From Candidatus Aquabacterium excrementipullorum (lineage in GTDB: Bacteria; Pseudomonadota; Gammaproteobacteria; Burkholderiales; Burkholderiaceae_C): DNA of 64,000 bases. The notes beneath the pieces are model-generated. The model was not told the origin of the DNA, searched no databases, and worked only from the letters and a program-made list of their open reading frames with translations. Shown piece after piece: positions 8,438 through 17,321 of the stretch; within the stretch, counting starts at the first letter, position 1, and every line of letters starts with the position of its first letter. A program made the translations under genes and the position numbers. The DNA lies in contig DXIO01000142.1 in assembly GCA_019112875.1 (NCBI GenBank), positions 1-64,000 of the forward strand, written 5' to 3'.

Positions 8438-9666
8438 GCATCGAAACCACCGACATCGTCATCATCGGCGCGGGCCCCGCAGGGGCGGTGGCCGCGGGCC
8501 TGTTGCGCAAGCAGGGTCGCAAGGTCGTGATTCTGGAGCGCGAGCAGTTCCCGCGCTTTTCCATTGGCGAAAGCCTGCTGCCGCAGAGCATGGCGTTCGT
8601 CGAAGAGGCCGGCATGCTGCAGGCCGTGGTCGAGGCGGGCTTCCAGTACAAGAACGGCGCGGCCTTCGGCCATGGCGAGCGCTACACCGATTTCGATTTC
8701 CGCGAGAAGTTCTCGCCCGGCTGGGGCACCACCTACCAGGTGCAGCGCGCCCGCTACGACAAGGTGCTGGCCGACCAGGCCGAGAAGGCCGGTGCCGACC
8801 TGCGTTACCGCCACGAGGTGCTCGAAGCCGATGTGAAGCGTGACAAGCCCGTGCTCACGGTGCGTGGCCCCGACCAGCGGGTCTACCAGATCGAGGCCGG
8901 GTTCGTGCTCGACGCCAGCGGCTTCGGCCGTGTGCTGCCGCGCCTGCTGGACCTGGAGTTCCCGTCGAACTTCCCGGTGCGCGGCGCCATCTTCACGCAT
9001 GTGCGCGACAACATCCCGCCGGGCGGCGAGTTCGATCGCCACAAGATCCGCATCACCGTGCACCCGAAGCACACCGATGTCTGGTTCTGGACCATCCCCT
9101 TCTCCGACGGCACCTGCTCGCAGGGTGTCGTGGCGCGCGCCGACTTCCTCGATCAGTACAAGGGCGACGACACCACGCGGCTGAAGGCCATCCTGGCCGA
9201 GGACCCGGCCTTGACCCGCCTGCTGGCCAATGCCGAATGGCATGTGCCCGCGCGCCACATCACGGGCTACGCTGCCAACGTCAAGACCCTGGCCGGCCCG
9301 GGCTTCGCGCTGCTGGGCAATGCCGGCGAGTTCCTGGACCCGATCTTCTCCAGCGGCGTCACCATCGCGGTGAAGTCGGCTTCGCTGGCCGCCGCCTGCC
9401 TGGGCCGCATGTGGGATGGCGAGGTCGTCGACTGGCAGAAGGACTACGCGCAGCCGCTCAAGGCCGGCGTGGACACCTTCCGCGTGTTCGTCGAGTCCTG
9501 GTACGCGGGCGGCTTCCAGAAGGTCATCTTCCATGAGCAGGCCACGCCCGAGATCCGCCGCATGATCTCGTCGATCCTGGCGGGGTATGCCTGGGACAAG
9601 AACAACCCCTATGTGGCCGAACCGGCCCGACGCCTCAAGGTGCTGGAGCAACTGTGCGACCAATGA
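8434..9666 (+). CDS. Flavin-dependent halogenase-like monooxygenase
   Basis: A 410-residue FAD enzyme. GAGPAG (12-17) is the dinucleotide-binding loop, and FPRFSIGESLLP (39-50) is typical of the halogenase/geranylgeranyl-reductase branch. Two further halogenase hallmarks are present: WFWTIP at about 217-222 fits the WxWxIP motif, and FLDPIFSSG begins at about residue 300. Lys73 in FQYKNGAAF sits where carrier-protein-type halogenases keep their catalytic lysine. It starts with GTG, preceded by GAGGGA, and overlaps the exporter stop. Xanthomonadins (brominated) and flexirubins (chlorinated) are halogenated aryl polyenes, so ring halogenation is plausible. A non-halogenating flavin hydroxylase or reductase cannot be excluded. 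Confidence 0.8.
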   Translation: MSIETTDIVIIGAGPAGAVAAGLLRKQGRKVVILEREQFPRFSIGESLLPQSMAFVEEAGMLQAVVEAGFQYKNGAAFGHGERYTDFDFREKFSPGWGTTYQVQRARYDKVLADQAEKAGADLRYRHEVLEADVKRDKPVLTVRGPDQRVYQIEAGFVLDASGFGRVLPRLLDLEFPSNFPVRGAIFTHVRDNIPPGGEFDRHKIRITVHPKHTDVWFWTIPFSDGTCSQGVVARADFLDQYKGDDTTRLKAILAEDPALTRLLANAEWHVPARHITGYAANVKTLAGPGFALLGNAGEFLDPIFSSGVTIAVKSASLAAACLGRMWDGEVVDWQKDYAQPLKAGVDTFRVFVESWYAGGFQKVIFHEQATPEIRRMISSILAGYAWDKNNPYVAEPARRLKVLEQLCDQ

Positions 9667-10286
9667 TGGTGGCTTTCGCGCCCGGCGTAGGCAAGGGCCG
9701 GGTGACAACACGCGCGGCGGTGGCCGTGCTGCTGTCGCTGTGCCTGTGCGCCGTGCTGTCGGCCTGCGCGTGGCTGCGGCCCGAGCCGCCACCCCCGGCC
9801 TTCCTGCTGCGCCTGCCGCCCGCCGCGCTGGGACGCGAACTCCTGCTGAGCCAGCACATGGAGGTGCGCACCGCCATGGGCGCGCGTGCCTTCGATGTCG
9901 CCCTGGAGGCCGATGCGGAGGCCGTGCGCATGGCCGTGATGCAATGGGGCCAGGTCATGGCCCGCATGAGCTGGGACGGCCGCGAACTCACGCAGAACAC
10001 CGTGCCCGGCTGGCCGCGCCAGGTCAGCGCCGAACGCGTGCTGAGCGATCTGCAGTTGGTCTGGTGGCCGGCTCATGCCGTGCGCGCTGCCTTGCCCGCA
10101 GGTTGGACATTGCAGGAGACACCCGATGGCCGCGTGTTGCGCGATGGCGAACGCACCGTGACCACCGTGCGGCGGCTAGACCCTTCGCGCGTCGAACTCA
10201 CGCAGCATCAACAGGGCTACACCGTGCTGGTGACCAGCCAGGAAGCCGCGCCGGCGCAACCCGACCCCGACCCTGCCAAGCCATGA
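9663..10286 (+). CDS. DUF3261-type lipoprotein of the aryl polyene cluster
   Basis: A roughly 207-residue lipoprotein: hydrophobic signal LLSLCLCAVL, then the lipobox LSAC with the lipidated cysteine, then a proline-rich linker. The body is small and beta-rich with no catalytic motif that I recognise. Position between the flavoprotein and the ketosynthase matches the DUF3261 protein of gammaproteobacterial aryl polyene clusters. ATG at 9663 overlaps the upstream stop (ATGA); a second ATG follows immediately at 9666. A part in pigment localisation at the outer membrane is inferred from the company it keeps. Confidence 0.75.
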   Translation: MMVAFAPGVGKGRVTTRAAVAVLLSLCLCAVLSACAWLRPEPPPPAFLLRLPPAALGRELLLSQHMEVRTAMGARAFDVALEADAEAVRMAVMQWGQVMARMSWDGRELTQNTVPGWPRQVSAERVLSDLQLVWWPAHAVRAALPAGWTLQETPDGRVLRDGERTVTTVRRLDPSRVELTQHQQGYTVLVTSQEAAPAQPDPDPAKP

Positions 10287-11467
10287 GCGCCATCCACCTG
10301 CAGGCCATGGGCCTGGTCTGTTCCCTGGGCACCGGCGAGGCCGAGGTGCGCCGTGCGCTGTTCGGTGATGCGCCAGCGGGCCTGACCATCACTGATGCGT
10401 ACTCGCCGGGCCGCCCGCTGCACCTGGGCATGGTCCATGCCGAACTGCCATCGCTGGCGCATGCCGCCCCGCATCTGCGCGTGCGCAACAACGCCCTGGC
10501 CGCGTCGGCCCTGGCGCAGATGCGGCCCGCGGTGGACCAGGCCATCGCCCGTTTCGGGCCGGGCCGTGTCGCCATCGTGGTCGGCACCAGCACCTCGGGC
10601 CTGCCCGAGGGCGAGGCCGCACGCCGCCAGTGGGAGCAACAGCGCAGCTGGCCGGCCGACTTCAGCTACGCCCAGCAGGAGCTGGGCAACCTGGCCGATT
10701 TCCTCGCGGCCGAACTGGGTGTGACGGGTCCGGCCCATGTCATCTCCACGGCCTGCTCGTCGGGCGCCAAGGCCCTGGCCAGTGGCGCGCGCCTGCTCAA
10801 GGCGGGCTTGGCCGATGCGGTCGTGGCCGGCGGCAGCGATGCGCTGGGTGCCTTCACGGTGGCGGGCTTCTCGGCGCTGGAATCGGTCTCGGCCGAGCGC
10901 TGCAACCCGCTGTCCGCAAACCGCCACGGCATCAACCTGGGCGAAGGCGCCGCGCTCTTCCTGATGGCGCGCGACGAAGGTCCCGTGCGGCTGGCCGGCT
11001 GGGGCGAAAGCTCCGATGCCCACCACATCTCCGCGCCCGAGCCCGAAGGCAAGGGCGCCATCGTCGCGATGCGCCAGGCCCTGCAGCGTGCCGGCTTGCA
11101 ACCCGACCAGGTGGATTACCTCAACCTGCACGGCACCGCCACACCGCAGAACGACGCGATGGAAAGCAAGGCTGTCACCGTCGTGCTGGGTACCGAGGTG
11201 CCTGTCAGCTCGACCAAACCACTGACGGGCCACACCCTGGCCGCGGCCGGCGCCATCGAAGCCGCACTGGCGTGGCTCACGCTGGTGGACAACCCGCAAG
11301 GCCTGCTGCCGCCGCACTGGTGGGACGGCCAGCTGGACCCTGCCCTGCCGCCGCTGCACATCGTGCGTCCGGGCCAGTCGCTGGGCCGTCCTGTGCGCCA
11401 CGTGCTGAGCAACTCGTTCGCCTTCGGTGGCAGCAACGCCGCCCTGCTGCTGGGAGCCACTTCATGA
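10283..11467 (+). CDS. apeO: Beta-ketoacyl synthase, aryl polyene KS (ApeO-type)
   Basis: A 394-residue thiolase-fold ketosynthase. The active-site cysteine is Cys158 in STACSSG, with the two catalytic histidines in NLHGTATPQND and KPLTGHTLAAAG. All three are intact, so it is a true condensing enzyme rather than a chain-length factor. In characterised aryl polyene systems ApeO pairs with the chain-length factor ApeC to elongate the polyene with malonyl units; that partner is not in this window and should lie upstream. ATG overlaps the DUF3261 gene stop. The N-terminal part is shorter than FabF, as usual for this subgroup. Confidence 0.9.
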   Translation: MSAIHLQAMGLVCSLGTGEAEVRRALFGDAPAGLTITDAYSPGRPLHLGMVHAELPSLAHAAPHLRVRNNALAASALAQMRPAVDQAIARFGPGRVAIVVGTSTSGLPEGEAARRQWEQQRSWPADFSYAQQELGNLADFLAAELGVTGPAHVISTACSSGAKALASGARLLKAGLADAVVAGGSDALGAFTVAGFSALESVSAERCNPLSANRHGINLGEGAALFLMARDEGPVRLAGWGESSDAHHISAPEPEGKGAIVAMRQALQRAGLQPDQVDYLNLHGTATPQNDAMESKAVTVVLGTEVPVSSTKPLTGHTLAAAGAIEAALAWLTLVDNPQGLLPPHWWDGQLDPALPPLHIVRPGQSLGRPVRHVLSNSFAFGGSNAALLLGATS

Positions 11468-11922
11468 TCCTGCCCGACATCGACGACCTCGTGCCCCACC
11501 GCGGCGACATGAGCTGGCTCGACCGCATCCTTGAGGTGGATGCCGAATCCGTGGTGGCCGAGGCCGTCATCCGTCCCGACACCTTCTGTGTCGACAATGG
11601 CCAGGCCCCCGCGTGGGCCGGCATCGAGTACATGGCCCAGGCCGTCGCCGCGTGGGAGGGCAACCGCGCCCGCCTTGAACAGCGCCCGGTGGACCTGGGC
11701 TTCCTGGTCGGCACGCGCCGCTACGAAAGCACCGTGCAGGGCTTCGCCATCGGCGCGCGCCTGCGCATCGAAGGCCGCTGCGAATTGATGGGGGACAATG
11801 GCCTGGGCATGTTTGCCTGCCGTGTCCTCGTGGATGGAGACTGCGTGGCCAGCGCCAACCTGTCGGTGTTCGCACCGCGCAATGGCCTGACCTTCGTGAA
11901 AGGGTTGGAAGGGACACCATGA
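11464..11922 (+). CDS. apeP: 3-hydroxyacyl-ACP dehydratase, aryl polyene DH (ApeP-type)
   Basis: A 152-residue single hot-dog protein with the conserved start LVPHRGDMSWLD, carrying the likely catalytic His12, and GIEYMAQAVAAWEG, where Glu55 lies in the central hot-dog helix. ApeP from other bacteria works in a complex with ApeI to dehydrate the growing 3-hydroxyacyl chain so that conjugated double bonds accumulate. Here the ApeI counterpart is probably the C-terminal domain of the ligase fusion at the window start. It overlaps both neighbouring genes by 4 bases. Confidence 0.88.
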   Translation: MILPDIDDLVPHRGDMSWLDRILEVDAESVVAEAVIRPDTFCVDNGQAPAWAGIEYMAQAVAAWEGNRARLEQRPVDLGFLVGTRRYESTVQGFAIGARLRIEGRCELMGDNGLGMFACRVLVDGDCVASANLSVFAPRNGLTFVKGLEGTP

Positions 11923-12656
11923 ACGACAACAACAACACCGTGCTCGTCACGGGATCGAGCCGTGGCATCGGCCGCGCCATCGCCCTGCGCCTGGCCCAGG
12001 CGGGCTACGACGTGGTCGTGCACTGCCGCCAGCAACGTGAACACGCCGAGGCCGTGGCCGATGCCGTGCGCGCCTTCGGCCGCACAGCCCGCGTGCTGTC
12101 CTTCGACGTGGCCGACCGCGCCACCTCAGCCAAGATCCTGCTGGCCGATGTCGAGGCCCACGGCGCCTACTACGGCGTGGTGTGCAATGCCGGCATCGCC
12201 CGCGACAACGCCTTCCCCGCGATGAGCGGCGAAGAGTGGGACGACGTCGTCCATACCAACCTCGACGCCTTCTACAACGTGCTCAACCCGCTGGTGATGC
12301 CCATGGTGCGCCGCCGCGCGCCAGGCCGCATCGTCACGCTCTCGTCGGTGTCGGCGCTGATGGGCAACCGTGGCCAGACCAACTACAGCGCGGCCAAGGC
12401 CGGCGTGATCGGTGCCACCAAGGCCCTGGCCATCGAACTGGCCAAGCGCGACATCACCGTCAACTGCGTGGCCCCCGGCCTGATCGACACCGACATGGTC
12501 GATGCCCAGGTGCTGGAAGAAGCACTCAAGATGATCCCGGCCCGCCGCATGGGCCGTCCTGAAGAAGTGGCGGCTGCCGTGGTCTTCCTGATGTCGCCCG
12601 ATGCGGCCTACATCACACGGCAGGTCATTTCGGTCAACGGAGGGATGGTGGGATGA
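11919..12656 (+). CDS. apeQ: 3-oxoacyl-ACP reductase, aryl polyene KR (ApeQ-type)
   Basis: A 245-residue FabG-like short-chain dehydrogenase. The NADPH loop is TGSSRGIG (11-18), NAG is at 90-92, and the catalytic residues are Ser143, Tyr156 and Lys160 within SSVSALMGNRGQTNYSAAK. It reduces the 3-ketoacyl intermediate made by the ketosynthases before dehydration. It starts 4 bases inside the dehydratase gene and ends 4 bases inside the next ketosynthase, so translation is coupled along this segment. A housekeeping FabG is unlikely given this position. Confidence 0.9.
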   Translation: MNDNNNTVLVTGSSRGIGRAIALRLAQAGYDVVVHCRQQREHAEAVADAVRAFGRTARVLSFDVADRATSAKILLADVEAHGAYYGVVCNAGIARDNAFPAMSGEEWDDVVHTNLDAFYNVLNPLVMPMVRRRAPGRIVTLSSVSALMGNRGQTNYSAAKAGVIGATKALAIELAKRDITVNCVAPGLIDTDMVDAQVLEEALKMIPARRMGRPEEVAAAVVFLMSPDAAYITRQVISVNGGMVG

Positions 12657-13882
12657 AACGCGTCGTTGTCACCGGCATCGGAGCCCTCAGCCCGCTGGGG
12701 CATGACTGGCCCACGGTGCGAGAGCGCCTGCGCGCCGAGCGCAACGTGGTGCGCTACATGGACGGCTGGGATGTCTACGAAGGCCTCAACACCCGCCTGG
12801 GCGCTGTCGTCGAGCCGTTCGAGCTGCCCGCGCACTACAACCGCAAGACCACGCGCAGCATGGGCCGCGTCGCGCTGATGGCCACGCGCGCCAGCGAGAT
12901 CGCGCTTGAGAACGCCGGCCTGCTGGGGCACGAGCTGGTCAGCAGCGGGCAGATGGGTGTGTCCTACGGTTCGTCGGCCGGCAGCCCTTCGGCCATCGGC
13001 GATTTCGGCCTGATGATGACCCGGCGCACCACCGAGGGCATCAACGCCAACTCGTACATCAAGATGATGTCGCACACTGCGGCGGTCAACATCGGCGTGT
13101 TCCTCGGGCTCACTGGCCGCATCATCACCACGTCCAGCGCCTGCACGGCGGGCAGCCAGGGCATCGGCTACGCCTACGAGGCCGTGGCCTCGGGCCGCCA
13201 GGTGGCCATGCTGGCCGGCGGCTCCGAAGAGCTCGAGGCCATGGACGCTGCCGTGTTCGACACCTTGTTCGCCACCAGCGTCAGCAATCATGCGCCGCAA
13301 GGCAGCCCGCGTCCTTTCGATGCGAACCGCGACGGCCTGGTGCTGGGCGAGGGCGCCTGCACCTTCGTGCTCGAAGAGCTGGAGCACGCCCAGGCGCGCG
13401 GCGCCCGCATCATTGCCGAGATCATCGGCTTCGGCACCAACAGCGACGGCACCCACGTGACCCAGCCCAGCGCCCGGACCATGGCCCGCGCCATGCGCAT
13501 GGCCCTGGACGACGCGCAGTTGCAGCCCGAGGCCATCGGCTACATCAATGCCCATGGCACCGCCACCGAGCATGGCGACGTGGCCGAGACGCAGGCCACT
13601 TTCGACGTGTTCGGCGGCCATACACCCATCAGTTCGCTCAAGAGCTACATGGGCCACACGCTGGGCGCCTGCGGCGCGCTGGAGGCCTGGATGACGCTGG
13701 AGATGATGAAGGAAGGCTGGTTCGCGCCCACCGTCAACCTGCGCGATGTCGATCCGCGTTGCGGCGCCCTGGACTACATCAGGACCGGTGGCCGCGACAT
13801 CCAGACCGACATCGTCATGAGCAATAATTTTGCGTTCGGCGGAATCAACACCTCGTTGATCTTTCGCCGCTGGGCCGACTGA
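12653..13882 (+). CDS. apeR: Beta-ketoacyl synthase, aryl polyene KS (ApeR-type)
   Basis: A 409-residue FabF-like ketosynthase with an intact triad: Cys164 in TSSACTAG, and histidines in NAHGTATEHGD and KSYMGHTLGACG. It is the last of the O-P-Q-R run that ends many aryl polyene clusters. ApeR is described as a second ketosynthase of the pathway, acting as a homodimer apart from the ApeO/ApeC heterodimer. It overlaps the reductase gene by 4 bases. The following gene starts only 36 bases later, so transcription may continue. Confidence 0.9.
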   Translation: MKRVVVTGIGALSPLGHDWPTVRERLRAERNVVRYMDGWDVYEGLNTRLGAVVEPFELPAHYNRKTTRSMGRVALMATRASEIALENAGLLGHELVSSGQMGVSYGSSAGSPSAIGDFGLMMTRRTTEGINANSYIKMMSHTAAVNIGVFLGLTGRIITTSSACTAGSQGIGYAYEAVASGRQVAMLAGGSEELEAMDAAVFDTLFATSVSNHAPQGSPRPFDANRDGLVLGEGACTFVLEELEHAQARGARIIAEIIGFGTNSDGTHVTQPSARTMARAMRMALDDAQLQPEAIGYINAHGTATEHGDVAETQATFDVFGGHTPISSLKSYMGHTLGACGALEAWMTLEMMKEGWFAPTVNLRDVDPRCGALDYIRTGGRDIQTDIVMSNNFAFGGINTSLIFRRWAD

Positions 13883-13918
13883 TCGGCCAGGGAACCGTTT
13901 CAACCAAGGGAGATGTAC

Positions 13919-14374
13919 ATGAAACGTTGGTGGATAGCTGTGTTCGTGGCCATGCTGGCCGTGTCTTCTGCGCAGGCCAAGCGCCAGGCCCCGCTGATCG
14001 ACCCCCCGCGTGTGGCCGTTCTCAATGCCCAAGGGCAGAGCTTGACCGCCGAGCAGATCAGGTCTGCCATCCTGTCGGGCGCCAAGGCTGTGGGCTGGCT
14101 GGTCAACACGGATGCTCCGGGCACCTTGCTGCTGAGCTACAACAAGCAGAACAAGCATTACGTGGTGATCCGTCTGGACTACGACGCCCAGGGCTACCAG
14201 GCACGCTATGTCAGCAGCACCAACCTCAACTACGAGACGCCAGCCGAAGGTGGGGCGCTGATCCATCCCAACTACAACCTCTGGATCGACAACCTGCTCA
14301 AGCACATCAAGGTGGCCACCGATGTGATCCCGGGTCAAGCCGCCTCTGCGGCAGCCTCCGCTGCCAGTCGCTAA
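13919..14374 (+). CDS. Conserved exported protein of unknown function
   Basis: A 151-residue protein with a clear Sec signal (MKRWWIAVFVAMLAVSSAQA) and no lipobox. I do not recognise a named domain. The pattern SLTAEQIRSAILSGAKAVGW, then LDYDAQGYQARYVSSTNLNY and HPNYNLWIDNLLKHI, recalls a conserved family of small periplasmic proteins of unknown function in proteobacteria. The C terminus is a short Ala/Ser-rich tail. Two ATGs are in frame (13913 and 13919). AAGGGAG at 13906-13912 gives proper spacing only to 13919, so that start was chosen. It follows the last ketosynthase by 36 bases and may be cotranscribed with the pigment genes. Confidence 0.75.
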   Translation: MKRWWIAVFVAMLAVSSAQAKRQAPLIDPPRVAVLNAQGQSLTAEQIRSAILSGAKAVGWLVNTDAPGTLLLSYNKQNKHYVVIRLDYDAQGYQARYVSSTNLNYETPAEGGALIHPNYNLWIDNLLKHIKVATDVIPGQAASAAASAASR

Positions 14375-14432
14375 GATGCCTGGGCTGCGGCTTGCCTGCC
14401 GTGGCTCCATCAACTTTTCAGGAGAACAATGA

Positions 14433-14885
14433 ATGCGATACCTGCTGCGCGCCCTCACGGCTTCTGCACTGGTCGTGGGTGTCCTGTCCGCCACCCCTGC
14501 CTTGGCCCGTGACACCGAACTGCACCTCCCCCTGGCGGATGTGCTGAACATGCCCGAGGCCCAGGGCAAGCTCGACGGTTCCGTTCGCTTCTACCTGGCC
14601 GGGCAAAGCACGCCCAAGGTGCTCAAGCGCCTGCAGTCGGACGTGTCCAACCGCAAGACCAATGGCGTGGGCAAGGCCGACGACGTGGCCTGCCGTTGGG
14701 CTGCCCTGTCGGCCCTGATCGCTTTCCAGGACAAGGCCAAGCAGCTGGGCGCCAACGCCGTGGTCGACATCGTCAGCTACTACAAGAAGGACGAGTCCAA
14801 GAGCGCCACCGACTATGAGTGCCATGCCGGCGCCGTCGTGGTGGGCGTGGCGCTCAAGGGTACGTTCGCGAACGTCGCACCCTGA
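14433..14885 (+). CDS. Small exported protein of the family often mislabelled 'excinuclease ATPase subunit'
   Basis: A 150-residue periplasmic protein with a signal peptide ending near PALARD. The body includes KLDGSVRFYLAGQSTPKV, SNRKTNGVGKADDVACRW and GANAVVDIVSYYKKDES. This pattern occurs in a widespread proteobacterial family that databases often call 'excinuclease ATPase subunit', although no Walker motif or UvrA feature is present. The function is unknown. AGGAG at 14420-14424 lies upstream; an out-of-frame ATG at 14429 precedes the true one at 14433, which gives the signal peptide. Two cysteines (one in VACRW, one in YECHAG) could form a disulfide. Confidence 0.75.
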   Translation: MRYLLRALTASALVVGVLSATPALARDTELHLPLADVLNMPEAQGKLDGSVRFYLAGQSTPKVLKRLQSDVSNRKTNGVGKADDVACRWAALSALIAFQDKAKQLGANAVVDIVSYYKKDESKSATDYECHAGAVVVGVALKGTFANVAP

Positions 14886-14913
14886 GCCTTGCGGTCTGGG
14901 TTGCCCGTGATGC

Positions 14914-15627
14914 TCAGGCCGCCAGCGGCTTGACCGCCACCGCATTGACCAGCGTTTCCTCCCGCTTGGCTGGCACAGGCACCCCGATCCATTCCAGGAA
15001 GCCGATGTCTGGCCGGCTCCACCACAGGTAAGGCGTGGAGATGCGCTCGTCCGGCAGGTCGAAGCCGGCGGCGCGCACCATCGCGATGTACTCGGGCGCG
15101 GTCTTCTGCACGTCCATCGGGTGCGCGAACAGCAGCCTGATCGGCAGCGAATGGATGTAGCGCTTGGTCGATTCGGCGAACAGCAGCACGCCGCCCGGCT
15201 TGAGCACGCGCAGGAACTCGGCCATGGCGGCCTCCTGCGCGACGATGTGGTGGAAGGTCTGGTGGCAGAACACCATGTCCACGTGGTTGTCCGGGAAGGG
15301 CATCTTCGCGGCATTGCCCTCGACCAGTTCCACCGGTGCAGGGCACAAGCCCGCCTGCTCGCCGGCACGCTCCTGAAGGCCCGGGTCGGCGTCCATGCCG
15401 ATGATGTGCGCGGGCTTGAAACGCCGGGCGATCTCGCCGAACGAATGGCCGAAGCCGCAGCCCACGTCCAGGATGCGCTGGTAACCCTGCGGCCGCGCGG
15501 GCATCAGGCGCTGCAGGTCGGTCAGGGCGCGGCACAGCACATGGGTCTTCCAGGTGGCGGTGCGCAGGAACCAGTTGCCGAACTTCGTTTCTTCTACAAA
15601 GCTGTCGATCTTCGAGGCATGTTGCAT
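14914..15627 (-). CDS. Class I SAM-dependent methyltransferase
   Basis: A 237-residue methyltransferase of the UbiE/type-11 group. The SAM-binding loop is DVGCGFG (54-60), followed by the acidic GMDAD and the post-motif LRVLKPGGVLLFAEST. It is convergent with the small exported protein (28-base gap), so it is not in the pigment operon. Aryl polyene clusters often contain an O-methyltransferase for the aryl head group, which makes this a candidate; nothing in the sequence fixes the substrate. GGGGAG lies about 10 bases before the ATG. Confidence 0.85.
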   Translation of the reverse strand: MQHASKIDSFVEETKFGNWFLRTATWKTHVLCRALTDLQRLMPARPQGYQRILDVGCGFGHSFGEIARRFKPAHIIGMDADPGLQERAGEQAGLCPAPVELVEGNAAKMPFPDNHVDMVFCHQTFHHIVAQEAAMAEFLRVLKPGGVLLFAESTKRYIHSLPIRLLFAHPMDVQKTAPEYIAMVRAAGFDLPDERISTPYLWWSRPDIGFLEWIGVPVPAKREETLVNAVAVKPLAA

Positions 15628-15728
15628 GCCGGTGCTCCCCTGTTGCTCACCTTGATTGTAAGGTTCCTGAACAGGGCATCACGCCGCGTCACGAGGCCGG
15701 TTGGGCGGCCCCCAATGGGGAATCGGAC

Positions 15729-17321
15729 TCAGCGCCGGCGGCTACCGCTGCCGCCCAGGATCGAACCCAGCACGCCGCGGATGATCTCGCGGCCCACGGT
15801 GGAGCCGATGGTGCGCGCGGCCGACTTGGCCACCGTCTCCAGCACCGAATCCTTGCGACCGCTGCCGCGCAGCAGGCCGCCGGCCATGTCGCTCAGCCAG
15901 CCGCCGCCCAACTGGCCACCCGCGCTGGTGGCCGCGTCGGTTGTGCTGCGGCGGATCGCATCGCGCGCTTCGTCGTCCAGGCCCACGCCCTTGCCGCGGG
16001 TGGGCTCGGCGGTGGCTGAGGGCGCCGGCGAGCTGGCGGGCGGCGGCGCGGCACGGCCCTTGAGCTTCTCGTAGGCCGATTCGCGGTCCACGGCGGTGTC
16101 GTACACGCCGGCCACCAGCGAGCCCTTGATCAGCGCCTGGCGCTGGGCCGCGTCGATCGGGCCGATCTGGCTGCCCGGCGGCAGCACGAACACGCGCTCG
16201 GTCACACCGGGGCGGCCCTTCTCGTCGAGCAGGCTGATCAGGGCCTCGCCCACGGCCAGCTCGGTGATGGCCGTGGCGATGTCCAGGCCCGGCTTGGCGC
16301 GCATGGTCTCGGCGGCCGACTTGACGGCCTTCTGGTCGCGCGGGGTGAAGGCGCGCAGCGCATGCTGCACGCGGTTGCCCAGCTGGCCCAGCACGGTGTC
16401 GGGCACGTCCAGCGGGTTCTGGGTGACGAAGTACACGCCCACGCCCTTGGAACGCACCAGGCGCACCACCAGCTCGATGCGCTCCACCAGGGCGCTCGGC
16501 GCGTCCTTGAACAGCAGGTGCGCCTCGTCGAAGAAGAACACCAGCTTGGGCTTGTCCAGGTCGCCCACCTCGGGCAGCGACTCGAACAATTCGGACAGCA
16601 TCCACAGCAGGAAGGTGGCGTACAGGCGCGGCGAGTTCATCAGCTTGTCGGCGGCCAGGATGTTGATCACCCCGTTCCCATCCGACGTCTGCATGAAATC
16701 GGCGATGTTGAGCATCGGCTCGCCGAAGAACTGGTCGCCGCCTTGCTCCTCGATCTGCAGCAGGCCGCGCTGGATGGCGCCCACGCTGGCGGGGCTGATG
16801 TTGCCGTACTCGGTGGTGAACTGGCTGGCGTTGTCGCCCACGTGCTGCAGCATCGCGCGCAGGTCTTTCAGGTCGAGCAGCAGCAGGCCGTTGTCGTCGG
16901 CGATCTTGAAGACCAGCTGCAGCACGCCCTCTTGCGTGTCGTTCAGGTTGAGCATGCGGCCCAACAGCAAGGGGCCCATGTCGGACACCGTTGCACGCAC
17001 CGGGTGGCCCTGGGCGCCGAACACATCCCACAAGGTGGTGGGGCAGGCCAGGGATTCGGGCGTGGCCAAGCCGCGTTCTTCCAGCACCTTGGCCAGCTTG
17101 GGGCTGACGCTGCCGGCCTGCGAAATGCCGGTCAGGTCGCCCTTCACGTCGGCCATGAACACCGGCACGCCGATGCGCGAAAAGCTCTCGGCCAGGGTCT
17201 GCAGGGTGATGGTCTTGCCCGTGCCGGTGGCCCCGGTGATCAGCCCGTGGCGGTTGGCCAGGGCGGGCAGCAGGTGGCATTCGATGTCGCCTTGACGCGC
17301 GACGAGGATGGGGTCTGCCAT
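15729..17321 (-). CDS. HerA-like ATPase of the DUF853/YjgR family
   Basis: A 530-residue P-loop NTPase. Walker A is GATGTGKT (30-37), and Walker B lies in [13 protein letters not shown]. The later blocks [16 protein letters not shown] and [18 protein letters not shown] are characteristic of the DUF853 (YjgR) family, which is related to HerA/FtsK DNA-pumping ATPases. The C-terminal 120 residues are Gly/Ala/Ser-rich with a conserved end, [17 protein letters not shown]. The physiological role in proteobacteria is not well defined. It is transcribed away from yebC, with 158 bases of shared upstream region. Confidence 0.85.
   Translation of the reverse strand: MADPILVARQGDIECHLLPALANRHGLITGATGTGKTITLQTLAESFSRIGVPVFMADVKGDLTGISQAGSVSPKLAKVLEERGLATPESLACPTTLWDVFGAQGHPVRATVSDMGPLLLGRMLNLNDTQEGVLQLVFKIADDNGLLLLDLKDLRAMLQHVGDNASQFTTEYGNISPASVGAIQRGLLQIEEQGGDQFFGEPMLNIADFMQTSDGNGVINILAADKLMNSPRLYATFLLWMLSELFESLPEVGDLDKPKLVFFFDEAHLLFKDAPSALVERIELVVRLVRSKGVGVYFVTQNPLDVPDTVLGQLGNRVQHALRAFTPRDQKAVKSAAETMRAKPGLDIATAITELAVGEALISLLDEKGRPGVTERVFVLPPGSQIGPIDAAQRQALIKGSLVAGVYDTAVDRESAYEKLKGRAAPPPASSPAPSATAEPTRGKGVGLDDEARDAIRRSTTDAATSAGGQLGGGWLSDMAGGLLRGSGRKDSVLETVAKSAARTIGSTVGREIIRGVLGSILGGSGSRRR

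Noticed and set aside
11464-12656. ApeP/ApeQ-type genes as housekeeping fabZ/fabG
   Set aside because: 4-base overlaps on both sides, two flanking ketosynthases and the MMPL/LolA genes place them in the pigment pathway instead.
12608-14569. 653-codon open frame on the - strand
   Set aside because: Covers the ApeR-type ketosynthase and the exported protein in antisense. No recognisable motif.
14433-14885. Annotation as 'excinuclease ATPase subunit'
   Set aside because: This database label has no support in the sequence: there is a signal peptide and no Walker motif, so a DNA repair role is not credible.
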